Origin: Candidatus Zipacnadia bacterium
GTDB lineage: Bacteria; Armatimonadota; Zipacnadia; Zipacnadales; UBA5352
Length of the DNA: 64,000 bases
Direction: 5' to 3'
Assembly: GCA_029821735.1 (NCBI GenBank)
Contig: JALGSU010000012.1
Span: forward strand, 1 to 64,000
Shown piece by piece: positions 24,014-34,073 of this stretch. How positions within the stretch are numbered: position 1 is the first letter of the stretch; every line of letters begins with the position of its first letter. The notes beneath the pieces are model-generated. The model saw only the letters and a list, made by a program, of their open reading frames with translations. It was not told the origin of the DNA and ran no database searches. The translations under genes and the position numbers were made by a program.

Positions 24014-27000
24014 ATGGTCATGACCGCGTCAACAGGTGTCCGTCCCATTGCGACGATGCTCACGGTGTTTGTGCTGGGAGCGCTCCTGCTGTCAGCCCTC
24101 GCCGCCGGAGCCGATGACTGGCCGGCCTTCCGCCACGACCGCGAGCGTAGCGGCCTGACAACTGAGGGCCCCGAGGCGCCCCTGCCCCAGCGCTGGACCT
24201 TCGCGCCGCAGGCTCCGCCTCAGCAGGCTTGGTCCGGTCCTCGCGACGAGCCAGTTGAGGGCAATTGGGAGATACACCGCGTCGACTACGACGCCGCCAA
24301 CCACATCGTCGCGGTCGGCGATCGCGTCTACTTCGCCTCTTCGGGCGACAGCCGCGTATACTGCCTCGACGCCGCCACCGGCCAGCAGGTCTGGACTTAC
24401 CTGTGCGGCGCGCCCGTGCGCCTCGCGCCGACGGTGGCCGAGGGGCGGATCTACTTCGGCTCCGATGATGGCTATGCGTACTGCCTGTCCGCCGCCGATG
24501 GCTCTACTGTGTGGAAGCTCGCCGCCGGCCCCGATGATGGTATGTGCATCGGCAACGGCCGGATGATCTCCCGTTGGCCGATCCGCACTGACGTCCTCGT
24601 GGACGGCGGGATTGCGTATTTCGGCGCGGGCGTCTTCCCGCATGAGAAGGTCTACATCTACGCTGTCGACGCCGCGACAGGCGAGCTGGTCTGGCGCAAT
24701 GATACGATTGGCCAGCAGAATGCCGGTCGCAACGGCTTCTCGCCCCAGGGCTACATCCTCGCCTCCGATACCCGCATCTTCGTCCCTTCCGGGCGCGACC
24801 TGCCCGCGGCCTTCGACCGCGAGACCGGTCGCCAGATATTCCAGTCGCGCGACTCCTGGCGCTCGAGTAATATCGTCGGTGGCACCTACGCACTGCTGCA
24901 CGGCGAGCATCTGCTGGTCGGCGCCAACCAGGCTGTCGCATACTCACAGGAGACCGGGCGAGGCGGCTTCGCCTGGTTCCCTGCCCGCCGCCTGGTCGTG
25001 GGTGAGGACAAGGCGTGGATGTCCACGCACACGCAGGTGAGTTCGGTGACCTTCGAGTCCTACGCTGAGGCCACGCGCCTGCTCAAGGCTCAGCAGCGCA
25101 AGCGCACCGCTGCCAGCAGCAAGCTCTCCGTCGTGAAGCGCACGCTCGCGGCCGAGAAGCGCAAGCCCGAGGATCAGCAGGACGCAGATCGCATCGCTGA
25201 AGTCGAGACGCAGGTCGCCGAGGCTCAGACTGCGGTCGACGAGATCAAGGCTGAGATTGAGCGTTTGCAGGGCGACAACGTCGAGCCCAGCACCAGTTGG
25301 GCCGTCGATCGCGTCTGCGTGGAGGCACTCATCGTTGCCGGTGGCCTGGTCTTCGGCGGTGGCGACGGTGTGGTCTACGCCTTCAACCGTGACACCGGCG
25401 AGGAAGTCTGGAGCGCTGAGGTCGCCGGTCGCGCCAGATCACTGGCTGTCGCTGGCGATGCGCTCTACGTGGGCACCACTGAAGGCTTGGTCTACGCCTT
25501 CGGTCAACCGCTGGACGGCATGGCGACCGCTGTGCCCGCTGCGCCCGCTGCGCTGGAGCCCTTCCCCGACGATGCTCTCACCGCTGCCTGCTCCGCCGCC
25601 GCGGATGCGATCGTGGCGCAGAGCAGCGTGACCCGTGGCTACGCGCTGGTGCTTGGCGCGGTTGACGGCCGCCTCGCCTGCGAGTTGGCGAAGCGCACCG
25701 AGCTGAAGATCTACTGCATGGCGCCCGATGACGCCTCCGTCCAGCGGGTGCGCGCGACCGCCGACGCCGCTGGCCTGTATGGTTCGCGCATCTGGGTTGA
25801 GCAGGGCGAGCCGTCCCACATGCGCTTCAGCAGCTACTTCGCCAACCTGACCGTCTGTGAGAGTCTGATCACTGACGGGACACTGCCCGACGCGACACCT
25901 GAGCTGGTCAAGCGCATCAAGCCCTGCGGTGGCGTGGTCTGCATCGGCCGCCCGGTCAATGCACCGGCCGCCGCCGCTGGCCGTGCGGCCGACCCCGGCC
26001 CGTGGGTGAAGTCGCTTGGCCTGGGTGATCCTGAGACATCCACTGAGCAGGGCAATTGGGCGCTGCTCACACGACCGGGCCTGTCCGGCGCCGGCGACTG
26101 GACCCATCAATATGGCGACGCAGCCAACACCACCTGCGGGACAGACACCATCGTCAAGGCCCCCTTCCGGATGCTCTGGTACGGTGATCCCGGGCCTGAC
26201 AAGATGATCTCACGGCATGCCCGCTCGACTGCCCCTCTGGTAGTCAACGGCCGCTTCTTCGCTCAGGGCTTCGACCTGCTCATGTGCTATGACGCCTACA
26301 ACGGCATGCAGTACTGGGAGCGCGAGATGCCGGGCGCCATGCGCGGTTCGGTCAGCCATATCGCCTCGAACTTGTGTGCCAACGAGGAGGCGTTCTTCGC
26401 GGCGATCGGTGGCCGCTGCCTGCGGCTGGATCCCGACACTGGCGAGACCGTCCGCACGTATGACCAACCCGGGGCCGATGACCCGGTGAAGTTCTGGGGC
26501 TACGCTGCCACCGCCGGTAACGTGCTCTTTGGCACCACCGGTATGGCCGATGCGCTCGACGCGAATGGCGTGCCGCAACGCTACAACCGTGACAACGGTC
26601 GCAGCACGCGGATATTCGGGCTGGACATTGAGACTGGTGAGACGCGCTGGTCGCACGACGCCACGGGCGAGATTCGCAACATCACAATCTCGATCGGTGA
26701 CGGCAAAGTCATGTTCGCTGAAAGCGGCGTGTCGGACGCTGAGCGGGCCGAGGCGCTCGCGCCGCGCGTTGCAGCTGCGGAGGAACTGACTGGTGCGGAC
26801 CGCAGCATCGCCGACGAGCGCATCGCGCGCGCCGAGGTCGTGAAGGCGTGGTGCCTGAACGCGGAGACCGGTGAGACGATCTGGTCCCGACCAGTTGACG
26901 TCACTGACTGCGGTGGCATGTCGAGCCTGCTAATCACCATGTATAAGGACGACGTGCTGGTCTTCTGTGGTGCGCACGGCAACGGCCACTTCTGGCACCA

Positions 27001-29191
27001 ATTCCTCGGTGGCGAGTTCGGTGACCGGCGGGTCGTGGCGATCGACACCAACGATGGGCACACGCTCTGGAAGCAGGCAATCGGCTACCGCATCCGCCCG
27101 CTCATCGTCGGCGACAAGCTGGTCGCGGAGCCGTGGGCCTTTGATCTGAAGACCGGCGAGCAGAAGATGCGAAAGCACCCGCTCACCGGTGAGGAGAGCG
27201 CCTGGCAGTTCGAGCGCCCCGGCCATCACTGCGGCTCGGTCGCGGCGAACACGAATACCCTCTTCTTCCGCTCCTACAGCTTCGCGTACTATGACCTGAT
27301 CAACGATTACGGCACCAGCCACTCCGCCGGCCAGCGCGCTGGCTGCTGGATCAATTTCCTGCCGGCCAGCGGCCTGCTGGTCATGCCTGAGGCGAGCTCG
27401 GGCTGCCAGTGCTTGTTCTCGATACAGAGCACGGTGGTTCTCGAGCCATGGGAGGACGGCCGCGAGTGGGGCATCTTCAGTTCGCCCGGTCCGCACAAGC
27501 CCGTGCGCGAGGCCCACATCGATATCGGTGGTCCCGGCGACCGGCGTGATGACGCGGGCAATCTGTGGCTTTCGTATCCGCGGCCGAGCTCGCGGATGCA
27601 GGTGGAGGTGGATATGCGACTGGCAATGGCCGAAGGTGGCGGGTACTTCCGCAACGATGCCGACGCAGTGCGCCTCAAGGGCACCGAGACCCCGTGGGTG
27701 CATGGCACCGGGGCGGCGGGCCTGCAGCGGATCGTCATGCCGCTGCTCGAGCCGGGGAATGAGCCCATGGGGTACAGTGTCGCGCTGCACTTCGCCGACT
27801 CGGCCAACACTGAACTGGGGGCGCGCGTGTTCGATGTGAAGCTGCAGGGCGAGACCGTCCTGGCCGATTTCGACATCGCCGGCGAGGCGGGCGGACCCGA
27901 CGGCGCCGTGATCAAGCGCTTCGAGAACGTCCAGGTGCGCCGCGCGCTGGAGATCGAGTTCGTGCCCAAGACCGACATCGCTGACCCGGTCTCATCACCG
28001 CTGCTCAACGCCATCGAACTGAAGGGCGCCCCCCTGCCGGAGATGCAGGTGCAGGTGGGTAACTTCGCCCAGCCCATGGAGGTCTACAACGTGGGCTACT
28101 GGTTCGCAGACCTCATCCGCGAGCGCACCGGGGCGGATATCGCGATGGTGCCCGGCGCTGCTCTGTGGTCGGACGGCGACACGTACCCCGAGGGCGCGAT
28201 GACGCTCGGGCAGCTCTTCGCCCGCCTCGGCGACGTGCGACTTGTGCGCCACACGATCGTCGGTGCTGACCTGCTGGCGTATCTCGACAAGCCGTGGGTT
28301 AGGGACCGCTTCAACCCGTATCATCACCCGAAGACGTCGCTGGAGGGTAACCCGATCTATTCGTCGGGGATCGATCTCGTCTACAACGCCGAGGCGCGCC
28401 GACCGTTCTTTGGCATCAAACCCCAGCGCACCTACACGGTGATCACGACCTCGCCCTTCGCGGGCGGTCTGCCCGACATGCCACCTGCTGTGGCCGACAC
28501 GCTGACGGCCATCGCCGGCCTGCAGACTCAGCAGAGCGAGTGCCTCGAGCAGACCACGTGGGACCTGCTGGGGGACGCCTCCAAAGCGGGCCGGATGGAC
28601 TTCGCTCGGCGCTACTCCGAACCGAGTGAGGACTGGACCGTGTGGCGCGAGCACTCCGAGGAGGACATGGGCTTTGGCGTCACCGAGTGGCCCGCCGACA
28701 AGCCCACAGAGACCTTCGAGTGCATCGCAGACGCCTCGGTTGGCCTTGGCGCTCCGGACACCAACAACGGCGCGGCGACTGTCCTCTCCCATGACGGCGG
28801 CAGCGGGGCCATGTATGACAGCAGCTTCAAGATGGTCTACCTGCAATTCCCGGTGACGGTGCCTGGCAAGCCGATCGCCGCGAAGCTGGTGATGCGGATG
28901 CACACCGGCGGCAACTCGCAGAGCACGGACGCGGGGGACGTGTACCTTGCCGAAGACGCGTGGGATGAGATGGGCATCACGTACAGCAATCGGCCTCTGC
29001 CGACTGAACGCGTGGGCAGGCTTGGCGAGGTAGGGAACGGCACTGTGGAGGAGCGTCTGCTGCAGATCGACTTGCGAGGGCGCGAGGAGATCACACTCGT
29101 GCTCGACCCGACCAGCGTCGATGGCGCAAACTTCCTTGCGCGCGAGAGTGAAGGGGTGCCCACGCTCATCATCGCGTACGAACCGGAGTGA
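24014..29191 (+). CDS. Giant secreted PQQ-type beta-propeller multidomain protein
   Basis: The 1725-residue product begins with a signal peptide (MLTVFVLGALLLSALAAGA). Domains by eye: PQQ/quinoprotein propeller blades (about 35-345; VYCLDAATGQQVWTYL); a charged coiled coil (about 350-420; KLSVVKRTLAAEKRKPEDQQ); more blades; a methyltransferase-like Rossmann segment (about 515-650; GYALVLGAVDGRLACELAKR); a second propeller (about 695-1155); a malectin-like domain (about 1160-1340; VFDVKLQGETVLADFDIAGE); a 5'-nucleotidase C-terminal-like domain (about 1342-1535; DLIRERTGADIAMVPGAALW); and a DNRLRE-like C-terminus (about 1562-1725). ATG 24014 has GGGAG upstream. Function unknown, perhaps extracellular binding or redox. 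The next gene starts 9 bases downstream. Confidence 0.85.
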   Translation: MVMTASTGVRPIATMLTVFVLGALLLSALAAGADDWPAFRHDRERSGLTTEGPEAPLPQRWTFAPQAPPQQAWSGPRDEPVEGNWEIHRVDYDAANHIVAVGDRVYFASSGDSRVYCLDAATGQQVWTYLCGAPVRLAPTVAEGRIYFGSDDGYAYCLSAADGSTVWKLAAGPDDGMCIGNGRMISRWPIRTDVLVDGGIAYFGAGVFPHEKVYIYAVDAATGELVWRNDTIGQQNAGRNGFSPQGYILASDTRIFVPSGRDLPAAFDRETGRQIFQSRDSWRSSNIVGGTYALLHGEHLLVGANQAVAYSQETGRGGFAWFPARRLVVGEDKAWMSTHTQVSSVTFESYAEATRLLKAQQRKRTAASSKLSVVKRTLAAEKRKPEDQQDADRIAEVETQVAEAQTAVDEIKAEIERLQGDNVEPSTSWAVDRVCVEALIVAGGLVFGGGDGVVYAFNRDTGEEVWSAEVAGRARSLAVAGDALYVGTTEGLVYAFGQPLDGMATAVPAAPAALEPFPDDALTAACSAAADAIVAQSSVTRGYALVLGAVDGRLACELAKRTELKIYCMAPDDASVQRVRATADAAGLYGSRIWVEQGEPSHMRFSSYFANLTVCESLITDGTLPDATPELVKRIKPCGGVVCIGRPVNAPAAAAGRAADPGPWVKSLGLGDPETSTEQGNWALLTRPGLSGAGDWTHQYGDAANTTCGTDTIVKAPFRMLWYGDPGPDKMISRHARSTAPLVVNGRFFAQGFDLLMCYDAYNGMQYWEREMPGAMRGSVSHIASNLCANEEAFFAAIGGRCLRLDPDTGETVRTYDQPGADDPVKFWGYAATAGNVLFGTTGMADALDANGVPQRYNRDNGRSTRIFGLDIETGETRWSHDATGEIRNITISIGDGKVMFAESGVSDAERAEALAPRVAAAEELTGADRSIADERIARAEVVKAWCLNAETGETIWSRPVDVTDCGGMSSLLITMYKDDVLVFCGAHGNGHFWHQFLGGEFGDRRVVAIDTNDGHTLWKQAIGYRIRPLIVGDKLVAEPWAFDLKTGEQKMRKHPLTGEESAWQFERPGHHCGSVAANTNTLFFRSYSFAYYDLINDYGTSHSAGQRAGCWINFLPASGLLVMPEASSGCQCLFSIQSTVVLEPWEDGREWGIFSSPGPHKPVREAHIDIGGPGDRRDDAGNLWLSYPRPSSRMQVEVDMRLAMAEGGGYFRNDADAVRLKGTETPWVHGTGAAGLQRIVMPLLEPGNEPMGYSVALHFADSANTELGARVFDVKLQGETVLADFDIAGEAGGPDGAVIKRFENVQVRRALEIEFVPKTDIADPVSSPLLNAIELKGAPLPEMQVQVGNFAQPMEVYNVGYWFADLIRERTGADIAMVPGAALWSDGDTYPEGAMTLGQLFARLGDVRLVRHTIVGADLLAYLDKPWVRDRFNPYHHPKTSLEGNPIYSSGIDLVYNAEARRPFFGIKPQRTYTVITTSPFAGGLPDMPPAVADTLTAIAGLQTQQSECLEQTTWDLLGDASKAGRMDFARRYSEPSEDWTVWREHSEEDMGFGVTEWPADKPTETFECIADASVGLGAPDTNNGAATVLSHDGGSGAMYDSSFKMVYLQFPVTVPGKPIAAKLVMRMHTGGNSQSTDAGDVYLAEDAWDEMGITYSNRPLPTERVGRLGEVGNGTVEERLLQIDLRGREEITLVLDPTSVDGANFLARESEGVPTLIIAYEPE

Positions 29192-29200
29192 GGCGCTGCA

Positions 29201-31537
29201 ATGAGACTGACCATTGGTTCCAGCGTCATCGCTGCGATCGCCATCCTTTCGGTGCTGAGCGCCCACGCCGACGAGGTGGTATACGCGGGCACGGTTGTCA
29301 GCGCCTCTGATGGCCAGCCGATATCCGGGTCTGGGGTCGCCGCGCGGCTGTACGGTGAGGGCGGAAGCACCTGGGTGTCAGTCGAGACCGATGCCGAGGG
29401 CCGCTTCGAGTTGCGGCATGAGGGGTCCGGCAATGCGGCTCAGATAGTGGCGGCCGCGGTGGGCTACGCCGTGGGCCACGCGGTGACTGTCCCCGGACGT
29501 CCTGCAACCATAGAACTGTCGGCTGACCTCGGCTCGGTCACGGGAATTGTGCTGGGCGATGGCGATCCGATCGAGGGCGCAGAAGTGTTCGTGACCCACT
29601 TCCGCGTGGACGGTCGTCGCTACGATGAAATGGTGTCGACATGGGGCTGGGAGAGCACTCCGCACGCGATCACAGGAGCAGATGGACGCTTCGAGGTGAC
29701 GGGTCTGCCGCAGGGGTCACACGTGATGTTGCGGGTCTCTGCGCCGGGATGGGTGACGTGGTACTGGCCGAGCCTGTCGGGGCGGGTGCCGGTCGGCGAT
29801 AGTGTGACTATCAGGCTCGAGGTCGAGGCGGCGATTGAGGGTCGCGTGGTCATGGCAGGCGAGCCTGTCGCGGGCGTAGAAGTCTGTGCTACGCCGTGGC
29901 CCTACGCTTCAGTTTCTGACGACGCGGTCAGCGATGAGGAGGGCCGCTACCGCATCGGCAGTCTGAGGGCAGGCACGTGGCGCGTCCAGGCGACGGACAT
30001 GGGGGATCTCTACGCGCGAGACGAGCAGACCGTGAGTTTGACGGCGAGCGAGACGGCGACCGTGGACATTGAGCTGGCGGATCGTACCGCCGGGCCGGTG
30101 GTGTCCGGCACAGTCACGTTCGTGGACACCGCAATGCCCGCCGTCGGCGCCGAAATCGGCGGAGCATCCATCAACCACTACTCAGCCGGTGGTCCGCACT
30201 GGGCGGCGACATGTGACGAGCAGGGACGCTATCAGTTGCGCCTGCCGCCGGGGCCCGTCGTAGTCGGCTACACGGCGAACTTGGATGGCTATGACGGGCA
30301 GGGCGCTGAGCCACAAGGGCGAGAGATGCGTCTCACGGCGGACGGCGCCACGGTTGACTTCGTGCTCCACCGCACCGGCGAAGCAGTAGCGCCGGTCCCC
30401 TGCTTCGTCTTTGGCCCGGATCGAGAGCCGGTCGCGGGCGCGCTGGTCTTCGACGGTCGCGAGCCATACTACGGCCCCCCGGCGCGCAAGCCCATTGTTG
30501 CCGATGAGCAGGGCAGGTTCACGATGTCCCCGCCAGTCGAAGACGACCGAATCCTGCTGGTGACTGACCCAGAGCGGCGGTGCTGCGCGCTGGCGACGGT
30601 GTCGCGTGACACGCTCCGCCTGGAGGTCAATCTGGAGCCCGCTGCGTGGGCGGTGGCGAAGATTGTCGATATGGACGGGCAGCCAGTGCCGGGGATCGCC
30701 GCCACCGCGGCTCTCCCCACCGAGCGCGCCGGGATGCCCGGTGAGCGTGACCTGCCCGTCACCGGTGTGAGCGACGAGCAGGGCGAGATCCGCATCGGGC
30801 CGCTACCGCCGGGGCAATCCGTGGTGTTCGCGCTGCCCTGGGTCTGCAAGGCGATGGCGGTGGAGGACGCCTGGGAGGGGTTGGGGGAGATCGCCCTGGA
30901 TCCGGGCGAGACGTGGGAGTTGGCGGACCTGGTTCTCAATCCTGCAGGGCGCGTGCTGGAGGGGCGAGTGCTTGATCTGGCTGGTGAGCCGGTGTCCGGC
31001 GCCACGGTGCTCTCGACCTCGGGCATCTTCACGAAGGCGTTGACGACCAGCGGCGAGGACGGGCGGTTCCGACTTGAAGGGCTCCGCACTCTCGGCGAAG
31101 TGCAGGTGGTAGCCTTTTCCGATGACGGCATGAGGGCCATTGCGGTGAAGTGCGACCCCGACGACTGGCCGCGTCTGCGTCGCACGCTTCCGGCACGAGG
31201 CGAGCCCCACGAGTTGGGTATGGTGATGACGCTGGAGCCGCTCGCAGCCGTGACCGGTGACGTGGTTGACCTGGAGGATGAACCAGTGGCAGGCGCGGAA
31301 GTCGAGGTGACGACGTTTCGCGCCCGATACGGCCCAGCCTTCTCCCGGCAGGTGAGACTCCGCGTGACGACGCTGACCACGCAGGAGGGCACCTGGCGCG
31401 TTGAGGGCCTCATGGCCGGGCTCGAGTACAGAGCGTACGCAACCGACGCCAGGAGCCCTGACGCCGGCATGGCGGAGCTGGTAGTGCCCTCCAGCATCGA
31501 GACACAGTCGCTGCGACTGCGGCTGCAGCGGCGCTGA
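29201..31537 (+). CDS. Secreted carboxypeptidase-regulatory-like repeat protein
   Basis: A 778-residue exported protein with an N-terminal signal peptide (LTIGSSVIAAIAILSVLSAHA). It is almost entirely built of Ig-like carboxypeptidase-regulatory/CNA-B-type repeats. The repeated pattern is G-x-V-x-D-x-x-G-x-P-x-x-GA-x-V followed by D-x-x-G-R-F-x-x-x-G-L. Examples are GRVLDLAGEPVSGATVLSTS and EDGRFRLEGLRTLGEVQV. No catalytic domain is visible. It starts 9 bases after the giant propeller gene and probably works with it at the cell surface as a structural or adhesive protein. Confidence 0.8.
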   Translation: MRLTIGSSVIAAIAILSVLSAHADEVVYAGTVVSASDGQPISGSGVAARLYGEGGSTWVSVETDAEGRFELRHEGSGNAAQIVAAAVGYAVGHAVTVPGRPATIELSADLGSVTGIVLGDGDPIEGAEVFVTHFRVDGRRYDEMVSTWGWESTPHAITGADGRFEVTGLPQGSHVMLRVSAPGWVTWYWPSLSGRVPVGDSVTIRLEVEAAIEGRVVMAGEPVAGVEVCATPWPYASVSDDAVSDEEGRYRIGSLRAGTWRVQATDMGDLYARDEQTVSLTASETATVDIELADRTAGPVVSGTVTFVDTAMPAVGAEIGGASINHYSAGGPHWAATCDEQGRYQLRLPPGPVVVGYTANLDGYDGQGAEPQGREMRLTADGATVDFVLHRTGEAVAPVPCFVFGPDREPVAGALVFDGREPYYGPPARKPIVADEQGRFTMSPPVEDDRILLVTDPERRCCALATVSRDTLRLEVNLEPAAWAVAKIVDMDGQPVPGIAATAALPTERAGMPGERDLPVTGVSDEQGEIRIGPLPPGQSVVFALPWVCKAMAVEDAWEGLGEIALDPGETWELADLVLNPAGRVLEGRVLDLAGEPVSGATVLSTSGIFTKALTTSGEDGRFRLEGLRTLGEVQVVAFSDDGMRAIAVKCDPDDWPRLRRTLPARGEPHELGMVMTLEPLAAVTGDVVDLEDEPVAGAEVEVTTFRARYGPAFSRQVRLRVTTLTTQEGTWRVEGLMAGLEYRAYATDARSPDAGMAELVVPSSIETQSLRLRLQRR

Positions 31538-31614
31538 CGGGGCACGGATGGTTGTGCGCAGGCGATTGCGTGGCCCTTGGCGAACGTTCCCCAACACCGA
31601 AAGGGGAGTTCGCC

Positions 31615-32619
31615 ATGTCCAGCGAGATTCGCGCCCTGAAACCATCCGAGTTCGATGAGCACGCCGACCTGGTCTATCAATCCTACTTCTACGACCGCGA
31701 GCTGGCACCCGGCTCGATGCTCACCCGCCGGGACTGGTGGTTGCGAGGGATGGAGCGCGAGCCATACTATGAGCCCGCCCAGACGCGCGTCATGGTCATG
31801 GACGGGCGGCTGGTATCCTCCGTCGGGTGCTACCTGCGCCCGAGCTACATCGCCGGCAGAGAGGCGAAAGCGGCCTGCATCGGGAGCGTCTGCACCCACC
31901 CGGAGTATCGCAAGCGCGGGCTGGTGAAGCAGGTGCTCGCCGAGGCCTCCGACTGGATGGTCGCCGAGGGCTTCCTCTGGTCATTCCTCTTCGGCCTCGA
32001 AGCGGTTTACGGGGGCAGCGGCTGGCGCATGCTGGCGTCGCCCACGGTTGCAGCCGACGTGTGCGTGCGCGACGAGTTCGGTGGCGATATAACCGCTCGC
32101 CCCGCTGACCCGGCGACCGACGCCCCGCTTCTCACCAGCATCTACGAGCAGTTCAACGCCTCGCTCACCGGCCCGACGATCCGGACTGAGGAGTACTGGC
32201 GGCAGCGCACGCTCTCGACCAAGCCGGGCTTTGACTCTCCGGCCATCGAGGTGCTGGAACGCGCGGGCGAACCGATCGGTTACTGGCAGCGCGGCGATGC
32301 CGCGGCGGTTGAGCTGGGCTGGATCGACGCGCCCCGCGACGTGCTCGCGTACATCCTGCGCCAGTTTCCGGGCAAGCCGGTGGGCTTCGGCCTGGGCACT
32401 GACGAGGTGGTCGAGCATCTGCGCGCGATCTCGTACGTGCCAGGCTATGACGCCTGGCGGGAGCATCGCGGTAGCATCACGATTGCCGAGACCTACCACG
32501 GACTGTGGCGCTTCCATCAGGACCCGGACGGCCTGTTCCCGCAGGTGACCGACACCGCGAGCCTGCTAGGCTTCCTGCGCGATAAGCAGTACGTCATGTG
32601 GCCCACCGACAGGTCCTGA
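31615..32619 (+). CDS. GNAT-family N-acetyltransferase (Eis-like)
   Basis: An acetyl-CoA-dependent acetyltransferase of 334 residues. The GNAT core is N-terminal: MVMDGRLVSSVGCYLRPSYI and ACIGSVCTHPEYRKRGLVKQVLAEA, where the R-x-x-G-x-x/V segment is the pantetheine-binding motif A. The second half (LTGPTIRTEEYWRQRTLSTK onward) resembles the tandem-GNAT layout of Eis-like enzymes, without the third SCP-like domain. ATG 31615 is chosen since AGGGGAG precedes it; the track start is 21 codons upstream. Substrate unknown. Confidence 0.82.
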   Translation: MSSEIRALKPSEFDEHADLVYQSYFYDRELAPGSMLTRRDWWLRGMEREPYYEPAQTRVMVMDGRLVSSVGCYLRPSYIAGREAKAACIGSVCTHPEYRKRGLVKQVLAEASDWMVAEGFLWSFLFGLEAVYGGSGWRMLASPTVAADVCVRDEFGGDITARPADPATDAPLLTSIYEQFNASLTGPTIRTEEYWRQRTLSTKPGFDSPAIEVLERAGEPIGYWQRGDAAAVELGWIDAPRDVLAYILRQFPGKPVGFGLGTDEVVEHLRAISYVPGYDAWREHRGSITIAETYHGLWRFHQDPDGLFPQVTDTASLLGFLRDKQYVMWPTDRS

Positions 32620-32631
32620 CCGGGCCGGCCG

Positions 32632-32640
32632 TGGTATAAT
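32632..32640 (+). promoter_or_regulatory. Extended -10 promoter for the deaminase gene
   Basis: TGGTATAAT is a consensus extended -10 (TGn-TATAAT) 53 bases before the start of the mtaD-like gene; no -35 box at proper spacing. Confidence 0.6.
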
Positions 32641-32692
32641 GCGCCGACGCCGCTTCTCCACTGTCGCCAATCCGCCAGGAGGCCATCCGCCC

Positions 32693-33988
32693 ATGCCGAC
32701 TCTGCGCATCGACAATGCTGAGATCATCACCATGAACGGCGAGATGGGCGTCGAGTCGGGCTGGACGCTGCTGGCCGTCGACGGCGAGATCACCTACGTC
32801 GGGCCTGTCGGGGACGCACCGGCTCTTGAGGTTGACGAGTTGGTGGATGGCTCCGACTGCCTGCTGCTGCCAGGCTTTGTGAATGCGCATACTCACGCGG
32901 CGATGACGCTCTTCCGCGGGAACGCCGATGACATGGAGCTGCAGCCCTGGCTGGAGGAGAAGATATGGCCCGTTGAGGCCACGCTCACCGAGGACGATGT
33001 CTACTGGGGCGCGATGCTCGGCTGCGTCGAGATGCTGCGGGCGGGCGTTACCTGCTTTGCGGACATGTACCACATGCCCGAGGTCGGCACACGCGCGTCG
33101 ATCGACGCCGGAATTCGCGCGCGGCCCTCGGGCGTGCTGCTCGGGCTGCTGCCGAACGCCGGCGATATGCTCGCGAAGGCGGAGGTCTTCTGCCGCGACC
33201 ATGACGAGGCGGGCGACGGGCTGATCAAGCCGATGCTGGCCCCGCACGCGCCCTACACCTGCCCCGAGGAGATGCTGCGGCAGGTCATTGGCGTGGCCGG
33301 TGACCTCGGCGTTCCCATCCATATCCACATGGCCGAGACTGATGACAATGTGCAGTGGTCGCTGGAAAACTACGGCGCGCGCCCGGCCGAGGCAATGAAG
33401 CAAGTGGGCCTCTTCGACGTCCCGGTACTGGCGGCTCACTGTGTGCATCTGGACGAGGCCGACATCGCGATCATGGCTGACGAGGCGATCGGAGTGGCGC
33501 ACTGCCCGGGTAGCAATCTGAAGCTGGCGAGCGGCATCGCGCCGGTGGCGGCCATGCTGGCGGCGGGCGTGCAGGTGGGGCTGGGCACTGACGGTTGTGG
33601 CTCGAACAACAATCTCGATCTGCTGCAGGAGGCCCTGCTCGCGGCGCTTGTAGCCAAAGTGCAGACTGGCGACCCGACGGCCGTGCCCGCGGCGGCGGCT
33701 TTGCGCATGGCGACGCTGGGTGGGGCCGAGGCCGTGTTCCTGGCCGACCGGATCGGGTCGCTGGAAGTGGGCAAACGCGCCGACTGCATTCTGGTGGACC
33801 TGACCGCTCCGCATATGTACCCGCGCCACAACCTGGTTTCTGACGTCGTCTACTCCGCCCAGAGCGCGGACGTCCGCGCTACCATCGTGGACGGGTGCGT
33901 TCTCGTCCGTGACGGTGAGTTCACGCAACTCGACGAGGCCGAAGTCATGGAGAAGGCCTGCGAGAGTGCGGCGCGGCTGTTCGGCTGA
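32693..33988 (+). CDS. mtaD: 5-methylthioadenosine/S-adenosylhomocysteine deaminase-like amidohydrolase
   Basis: A metal-dependent amidohydrolase of 431 residues. The zinc ligands are visible: HTH in FVNAHTHAAMTLFRG, His in PIHIHMAETDDN, His in LAAHCVHLDEADI, and Asp in GLGTDGCGSNNNLDLL. The overall layout fits the MtaD/TrzN/ATZ group, with MTA/SAH deaminase most likely; guanine deaminase or another aminohydrolase is possible. ATG 32693 is the start, with AGGAGG 12 bases upstream; the track start is 18 codons earlier and lies over the promoter. It likely recycles by-products of SAM metabolism. Confidence 0.88.
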   Translation: MPTLRIDNAEIITMNGEMGVESGWTLLAVDGEITYVGPVGDAPALEVDELVDGSDCLLLPGFVNAHTHAAMTLFRGNADDMELQPWLEEKIWPVEATLTEDDVYWGAMLGCVEMLRAGVTCFADMYHMPEVGTRASIDAGIRARPSGVLLGLLPNAGDMLAKAEVFCRDHDEAGDGLIKPMLAPHAPYTCPEEMLRQVIGVAGDLGVPIHIHMAETDDNVQWSLENYGARPAEAMKQVGLFDVPVLAAHCVHLDEADIAIMADEAIGVAHCPGSNLKLASGIAPVAAMLAAGVQVGLGTDGCGSNNNLDLLQEALLAALVAKVQTGDPTAVPAAAALRMATLGGAEAVFLADRIGSLEVGKRADCILVDLTAPHMYPRHNLVSDVVYSAQSADVRATIVDGCVLVRDGEFTQLDEAEVMEKACESAARLFG

Positions 33989-34002
33989 GCAACCGTCTAC
34001 TC

Positions 34003-34032
34003 TTGCGTTCAGTGCTCCCCAACGGCTATAAT
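34003..34032 (+). promoter_or_regulatory. Promoter for the cell-wall amidase gene
   Basis: TTGCGT at 34003-34008, 18 bases, perfect TATAAT at 34027-34032. The start codon lies 42 bases downstream. Confidence 0.7.
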
Positions 34033-34073
34033 CTCCTCAACCGCCGGAAACGCAGCTATCGGAGCAGCATACG

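Noticed and set aside
27995-29266. 423-aa minus ORF
   Set aside because: It is antisense to the end of the giant propeller gene, whose domains continue through it.
30469-31899. 476-aa minus ORF
   Set aside because: It is antisense to the carboxypeptidase-regulatory-repeat gene and the GNAT gene.
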